A DNA stretch of 64,000 nucleotides from Chloroflexota bacterium. Its GTDB lineage: Bacteria > Chloroflexota > Anaerolineae > B4-G1 > SLSP01. Position numbers and translations under genes: made by a program. Positions 59,943-64,000 of this stretch are shown here, piece after piece. The stretch covers positions 1 to 64,000 of the forward strand of contig JAIOAX010000023.1 in NCBI GenBank assembly GCA_019873645.1, written 5' to 3'. Below the pieces are notes generated by a model, which did not search any database, had not been told where the DNA came from, and saw only the letters and a program-made list of their open reading frames with translations. Position 1 is the first letter of the stretch, and each line of letters starts with the position of its first letter.

Positions 59943-62174
59943 TTACGCCACCATGCGTTTGGCCTCGATCACATTGCGGATCTGCCCGACTTTTGCCAGA
60001 ACACGCGTGAGCGTTGCCAGGTCCGGCACCTCCAAAGTCATATACACCGGCAGAATGTTATAGCGGTTGCGCTTGCCGGTGCTCACCGAAGCTACGTTGA
60101 TGTCATGATTAGCCATAATTTCGGTGATATCGTGCAGCAACCCCGCGCGGTCATACGCCGTGATCACAACCTGAATCGGGAAGGTGCGTTTTTCGCGTCC
60201 CCATTCCACTTCGATAAGGCGTTCCAGGTCTTCTGGCCCCATCCGCAAGATATTGGGACAATCCTGGCGGTGAATTGTGACGCCATGGCCGCGGGTGATG
60301 TAGCCCACGATTTCCTCGCCGGGCAAGGGGTTACAACATCGGCCCAGATGCATCAACAACCCCCCGGTCCCCCGAACATTGATCCCGTCCGTGACCACTT
60401 CCATCGGCGGCGTCGGCGGGCCGGTGTAGAGTTCCTCCTCTGCCGCGACCTCCTCGGCTTTTTCCTCTTCTTTTTTCTCAGCGAACTGCTCAATATAACT
60501 TTCCAGACGTCTGGCGATCGCATCGCTGGTGATGTCGCCCACCCCTACCGCGACCAGAAAATCCTCAGGAGTCGCATAACGCTTGCGAAAAAGCTCGGCC
60601 ACTTCTTCGACAAAGAGCGCCAGCCCCAGGCGTTTCAAAAGTTTATCCACCACCAAACGCCCTTGCGCGATATTTTGTTCTTTGTCCTGACGTCTGAACC
60701 ACTGCTTGATCTTCTGCCGGGCATGCGGCGTCTTGATGTAACCGAGTTCTTCGTTGAGCCAATCGCGGCTTGGGCCGCCCTTGCGCCCGCGGATGATTTC
60801 CACCTGCTCCCCGGTCTTGAGCTGATAATGCAGGGGCACCCAACGTCCATCCACCTTAGCTCCCCGGCAGGTGTGCCCGATCTCGGTGTGCACCGCATAG
60901 GCAAAGTCGAGTGGTGTCGCGCCGGCAGGCAAATCAATCACTTTCCCGCGCGGCGTGAACACATACACCCGATCCCGAAACCCATCCAAACGCACCGAGG
61001 TCGCCAGCTCACGCGCATCGCTGGTTTCCTGCGTGTACTCCCGAAAGCTCTGGCGCACGGTGGAGATCTGTTGCATGGCCTGAGCGCTCAAACGCACATC
61101 CTGCTCTTTGTAACGCCAATGCGCGGCGACCCCAAACTCCGCGATTTCATCCATAGCATAAGTGCGGATTTGCACTTCCAGCGGCGTCCCATGTTGTCCG
61201 ATGACCGCCGTGTGCAAACTCTGATAACCGTTAGGTTTGGGATTGGCGATATAGTCGTCGAATTCGCCGGGGATGGGTGTCCACAAATGATGCACAATGC
61301 CGAGCACTTGATAACATTGATTGTCGGTATCCACCAGCACCCGTAAGCCCTCGGCATCATAAATACGCGCGAAAGGCAGGTTTTTGCGGCGCATCTTCAG
61401 ATAGATGCTGTAAATGTGCTTGGAACGCCCTTTGATCTGCGCCGGGACCTTCTCACGTTCCAGGGCGGCCTGCAAAATCTGAATATGTTCGGCGACCCGT
61501 GCGTCGCGTTCTTCACGGTGGATTTGCAAGAAGCGGGTCAACTCCTCAAACATCGTGGGATTCAGATACCGGAAAGCGAGGTCTTCCAGCTCGGCCTTCC
61601 AGACCCAGATGCCCAGACGGTTCGCCACCGGCGCAAAAATCTCCAACGTCTCACGCGCCATGCGTTGCTGATTTGCCGGAGGGAGAGCGGCCAGCGTCCG
61701 CATATTATGCAGACGGTCGGCCAGCTTGATGAAGATGACCCGCACATCATCCTCGACCATTGCCAGCAACAACTTGCGCAGGCTTTCCAGCTCTTGCAGG
61801 TCGCGGGTGCGCTGGCTATCCTCCTTGACCAGCTCCTCGACCCGGTCGAGTTTGGTGACGCCTTCCACCAGCACCAGCACCTCTTTGCCGAACTGCGCTT
61901 CCAGCTCTTCACGGGGAACAGGGCAATCTTCAAGCACATCATGCAACAATCCGGCGGCAATCACCGCCGGATCGAAGCGCATTTCGGCCAACAGATAGGC
62001 CACCTGGAGAGGATGCTGAATGTAGGGTTCCCCGGATTTGCGGGTCTGGCCGTTGTGAGCGGTGCAGGCGAATTCGTAGGCGCGGCGGATGAGAGTGCGG
62101 GCATCCAGACCCAAAACACTTTCGGGAAGACGCGACATAATACCATCAATAGTAAGCACAGGATATTCCGCCAT
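59943..62174 (-). CDS. rel: Bifunctional (p)ppGpp synthetase/hydrolase (RelA/SpoT family)
   Basis: 743 residues. The HD hydrolase region has YIQHPLQVAYLLAEM, GLLHDVLEDCPV and FIKLADRLHNMRTLAAL, complete metal ligands. The synthetase region has KGRSKHIYSIYLKM, ANPKPNGYQSLHT and EVQIRTYAMDEIAEFG. A TGS domain (VYVFTPRGKVIDLPAGATPLDFAYAVHTEIGHTC) and a C-terminal ACT domain (YDRAGLLHDITEIMANHDINVASVS) follow, with conserved-Cys GRCCNPLPGEEIVGYI in between. Start chosen at MAEYPVLTIDGIMSRL, the usual length; the frame is open to 62291 but that would cross its own promoter. Confidence 0.94.
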   Translation of the reverse strand: MAEYPVLTIDGIMSRLPESVLGLDARTLIRRAYEFACTAHNGQTRKSGEPYIQHPLQVAYLLAEMRFDPAVIAAGLLHDVLEDCPVPREELEAQFGKEVLVLVEGVTKLDRVEELVKEDSQRTRDLQELESLRKLLLAMVEDDVRVIFIKLADRLHNMRTLAALPPANQQRMARETLEIFAPVANRLGIWVWKAELEDLAFRYLNPTMFEELTRFLQIHREERDARVAEHIQILQAALEREKVPAQIKGRSKHIYSIYLKMRRKNLPFARIYDAEGLRVLVDTDNQCYQVLGIVHHLWTPIPGEFDDYIANPKPNGYQSLHTAVIGQHGTPLEVQIRTYAMDEIAEFGVAAHWRYKEQDVRLSAQAMQQISTVRQSFREYTQETSDARELATSVRLDGFRDRVYVFTPRGKVIDLPAGATPLDFAYAVHTEIGHTCRGAKVDGRWVPLHYQLKTGEQVEIIRGRKGGPSRDWLNEELGYIKTPHARQKIKQWFRRQDKEQNIAQGRLVVDKLLKRLGLALFVEEVAELFRKRYATPEDFLVAVGVGDITSDAIARRLESYIEQFAEKKEEEKAEEVAAEEELYTGPPTPPMEVVTDGINVRGTGGLLMHLGRCCNPLPGEEIVGYITRGHGVTIHRQDCPNILRMGPEDLERLIEVEWGREKRTFPIQVVITAYDRAGLLHDITEIMANHDINVASVSTGKRNRYNILPVYMTLEVPDLATLTRVLAKVGQIRNVIEAKRMVA

Positions 62175-62245
62175 CTTCCAATCATCTCCCCAATTCACTA
62201 TATCTATATCCCGGGCTTTAGACTTGATAGATTCCTGAATTGTAT

Positions 62246-62274
62246 TATGATACCCTTGTTTTGCGAAAATCCAA
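62246..62274. promoter_or_regulatory. Overlapping divergent promoters of rel and the lipoprotein gene
   Basis: Minus: TTGGAT (62274-62269), 16 bp, TATCAT (62252-62247). Plus: TTGATA (62224-62229), 16 bp, TATGAT (62246-62251). The two -10 boxes lie on the same seven base pairs, so both cannot be used at once. Confidence 0.5.
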
Positions 62275-62293
62275 GTCAGAAGAGAGGCCATTT

Positions 62294-62923
62294 ATGCAAA
62301 TCTACCGTAAAATCAATCGCTCGGTTATCATAGGCATTGCTATCATTCTGCTCACGGCCTGTGGGGGTGGGAGTCCTACATCTTCGCAGCCTTCATCACC
62401 CCTTCAGACTCCGTCTACAGTGATGCAGTCACCTCTTCCTGGCATGACTTCTCCGCCGCCTACCCCCACGCTCGATCTTTCAATCGAATACGGTTTGTCG
62501 CAAGATCAGCCTGCCCCGATAGGCGTACCGGTTAAGGCAGAAGACGGCCTGATCATCACCGTATTGGAAGCCAAACGCAACAGTGAAGAGGAATTAGTCA
62601 GCATAAACCCCTTTAACATCTTCTACCCAAATGATGAAGCCGTGCTGATACGTGCAAGGGTTGAATTGCCTAAGGATCCCCCACAACCGTTCACATTGCT
62701 CTCAATAGATTTCGACATTGTAGATGAAAACGGCACGCTGTATGCTTACCCCCTGACCGTCATCGTCGCCGATGAACTCAAAGCCAGAATGGAGCGGGCC
62801 ACCACGCTTGAAGGTTATTTAGCTTTTGTCCTTCCGCGTGGGCACACACGACTGACGATGCGATATTTGCCTAAAGACCGTGAGCAGACTTACAATCCTC
62901 GCTGGTTTATTCTGGCGCCATAG
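62294..62923 (+). CDS. Predicted lipoprotein, unknown function
   Basis: 209 residues. The lipoprotein signal has lipobox LLTAC (IIGIAIILLTAC), then a Ser/Pro-rich linker of about 40 residues. A C-terminal beta-sandwich-like domain (IITVLEAKRNSEEELV, EAVLIRARVEL, LLSIDFDIVDENGTLY, GHTRLTMRYLP) resembles DUF4352-type extracellular domains. Start at MQIYRKIN with GAGAGG 7 bp upstream. The function is unknown. Confidence 0.72.
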   Translation: MQIYRKINRSVIIGIAIILLTACGGGSPTSSQPSSPLQTPSTVMQSPLPGMTSPPPTPTLDLSIEYGLSQDQPAPIGVPVKAEDGLIITVLEAKRNSEEELVSINPFNIFYPNDEAVLIRARVELPKDPPQPFTLLSIDFDIVDENGTLYAYPLTVIVADELKARMERATTLEGYLAFVLPRGHTRLTMRYLPKDREQTYNPRWFILAP

Positions 62924-63039
62924 GTCGAGACTTATGGTCAGGAAAAGTTAAATAAGGATGCAAATATCGCCCTGACGTGTTAAGACCCTCCTGAAGAACC
63001 TGCCAGTTCAAAAGTACAACCGACCCGAAAGCAAAAAAG
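62924..63039. other. Short intergenic region without recognised features
   Basis: No ORF, hairpin or repeat was seen between the lipoprotein stop and the terminator of the next gene. Confidence 0.4.
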
Positions 63040-63071
63040 CAAAGATGGCGCTTGTTAAAGCGCCATCTTTG
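63040..63071 (-). terminator. Rho-independent terminator of the surface-protein gene
   Basis: A 14-bp stem CAAAGATGGCGCTT (63040-63053) and its complement (63058-63071) with GTTA loop. On the minus strand it is followed by a six-T run (63038-63033). It lies 32 bp beyond the stop at 63104. Confidence 0.9.
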
Positions 63072-63103
63072 TTGCTACCGGGTCCTCGTGCTAGAGACTA
63101 TGG

Positions 63104-64000
63104 TTATTTCTTGGGGAAGGCATTGTACATACCGGCGAGGCCTGCCCGGGTGGGGAAGCCGCCGTCTACGTTGCCGACCACAACGACGGGTTGCGTGGAC
63201 TCAACGACCACAGTCCCACTCCAGCCATCGGCCAGCCCCAGGTCCTCGTTAAGCGTGTTCTTCGCGAACGCGATGTATTGCGCCACGTTGTTCTGAGTTG
63301 CAGTCGCAGATGGGGTAGTAGCGCCACGGGCATAGAACTTGAAGGTAATCGTCGCCGGTGTAGCGCCAAGGTTCATCGCAATCACACCGGAACGCCAACC
63401 ACCGAAGCGCTTGTACTGCGAGGGCAGATATACCGTCGTCGCGCCATCACTGGCCAGGACCGCATTGTAAGCATTCCCCTTGCCCTGGGCCCGGCTGGTC
63501 ACGTCAACGATAGCGATAATCGGCTGCCCGCTGGATCTGACAACTGCCGTTCCGGCATAACCAGTGGCGAGCGCGTCAATGTTATTGGTATTGATAGCTT
63601 GAACACCACCGTTCGCTGCAAACGCATTGGGGAAGTTATAGGTCGTGACTTTGCTGCCATTGCGGTCATAGAAATCAATGGACACCGTGGTTGTCGTTGT
63701 CCCCAGGTTCTGCACGTTGATACCATTGCTATCCCAGGCGCCAAAGACTTTGTAAATAGCCGGGACGAAAACCTGCGTGTCGCCCGCCGGGAAGCCATTG
63801 TATTCCTCGGCAATCATACCGGCCTCGGTGACACGGCTGTTACGCACCACTGCGCCCATTTTATAGCTGGACTCAATAACGGCGCCGCCGGCCCAACCGG
63901 CAGGAATTCCGGTCTCATCAGCGGTGAGAACCTTAACCGTCGCATAGGTGACCAGATTGATCGTCTTTTGAGCCGTCTGATTGCCCTGGCGGTCACGGAA
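63104..64000 (-). CDS. 3' part of a secreted repeat-containing protein (5' truncated)
   Basis: The minus frame is open from the right edge of the window to a stop at 63104, giving 299 C-terminal residues. The internal repeat is about 120-130 residues: YKVFGAWDSNGINVQNLGTTTTTVSIDFYDRNG and YKRFGGWRSGVIAMNLGATPATITFKFYARG correspond, as do GWAGGAVIES, GYAGTAVVRSSGQ and GWSGTVVVES. The tail ends GLAGMYNAFPKK. This looks like a cell-surface or secreted beta-rich protein with adhesive repeats; no catalytic motif is seen. An internal ATG at 63859 is not the true start. Confidence 0.8.
   Translation of the reverse strand, partial: FRDRQGNQTAQKTINLVTYATVKVLTADETGIPAGWAGGAVIESSYKMGAVVRNSRVTEAGMIAEEYNGFPAGDTQVFVPAIYKVFGAWDSNGINVQNLGTTTTTVSIDFYDRNGSKVTTYNFPNAFAANGGVQAINTNNIDALATGYAGTAVVRSSGQPIIAIVDVTSRAQGKGNAYNAVLASDGATTVYLPSQYKRFGGWRSGVIAMNLGATPATITFKFYARGATTPSATATQNNVAQYIAFAKNTLNEDLGLADGWSGTVVVESTQPVVVVGNVDGGFPTRAGLAGMYNAFPKK

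Noticed and set aside
59922..61346. Long plus-strand ORF antisense to the rel gene
   Set aside because: Complete RelA/SpoT domains are on the minus strand; the opposite frame shows no recognisable domain.

Overview
The window looks like a chromosomal segment of an anaerobic or facultatively anaerobic member of the Chloroflexota, probably Anaerolineae-like. This is inferred from several things: moderately high GC, many short intergenic repeats of the 'caccgcagagacgc' and 'cagattaagcag' kinds, Pro/Thr-rich lipoproteins, secreted proteins ending in a YLPLIM-like tail, and the rnpB / rpsF-ssb-rpsR neighbourhood. No taxonomic marker was searched, so the phylum is an inference.

Left part (0.4-10 kb, minus strand): a nine-gene operon for a multimeric group 3-type [NiFe] hydrogenase with NADH-dehydrogenase-like electron modules. 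It holds the large and small hydrogenase subunits, a NuoG/HoxU-like iron-sulfur protein, two NuoF-like flavoproteins, two NuoE-like subunits, an HndB-like protein and a HATPase protein. The set resembles electron-bifurcating HydABCSL hydrogenases with an extra NuoEF pair. Three thioredoxin-like domains (the HndB homolog and the N-termini of both NuoF proteins) contain no cysteine at all, while both NuoE subunits keep theirs. No hydrogenase maturation genes are visible.

10.1-12.05 kb: two minus-strand genes (a lipoprotein and a CPBP membrane protease) are each followed by an attC-like site, and a third attC-like site lies further right. This looks like an integron cassette cluster without an integrase.

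12.3-24.1 kb: housekeeping and envelope functions. These are YggT, a nucleotide-sugar epimerase, an O-antigen-ligase/TPR giant, a WecA/MraY-like transferase, a DsbA-cyclophilin fusion lipoprotein, a PrsW-like protease, a CDF cation exporter, XdhC and an ArsR regulator. 24.3-27.1 kb: an ArsP-type permease operon (ferredoxin-like protein, CxxC thioredoxin, MoaD-like protein, permease), probably for metalloid or organoarsenical export.

27.5-39.2 kb: a DUF6062-like protein, a GH116-like glucosidase, a CrtI-like oxidoreductase, then a tightly coupled pair of a STAND/NACHT-like ATPase and a very large secreted beta-helix/clostripain-like protease, closed by a bidirectional terminator and tRNA-Pro(UGG). 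39.2-48.6 kb: a TolB/TPR protein, a uridine-kinase-like protein, a Cys-rich orphan, a clan-A glycoside hydrolase, a flavodoxin, an APH-like kinase and a REC-PAS-histidine kinase. 48.6-52.5 kb (minus): a corrinoid methyl-transfer operon (MeTr-like, corrinoid protein, UroD-like) with a GH26-like hydrolase as its last gene.

52.9-64 kb: acylphosphatase, a FecR-like protein, a HypE-like protein, a divergent metallophosphoesterase, RNase P RNA with its own promoter, rpsF-ssb-rpsR, a SurA-like protein, Rel (ppGpp synthetase/hydrolase) divergent from a lipoprotein, and the 3' part of a repeat-containing surface protein. Intergenic DNA is rich in repeats, including a MITE-like 180-bp element with apparent target-site duplications (two full copies and one half copy).
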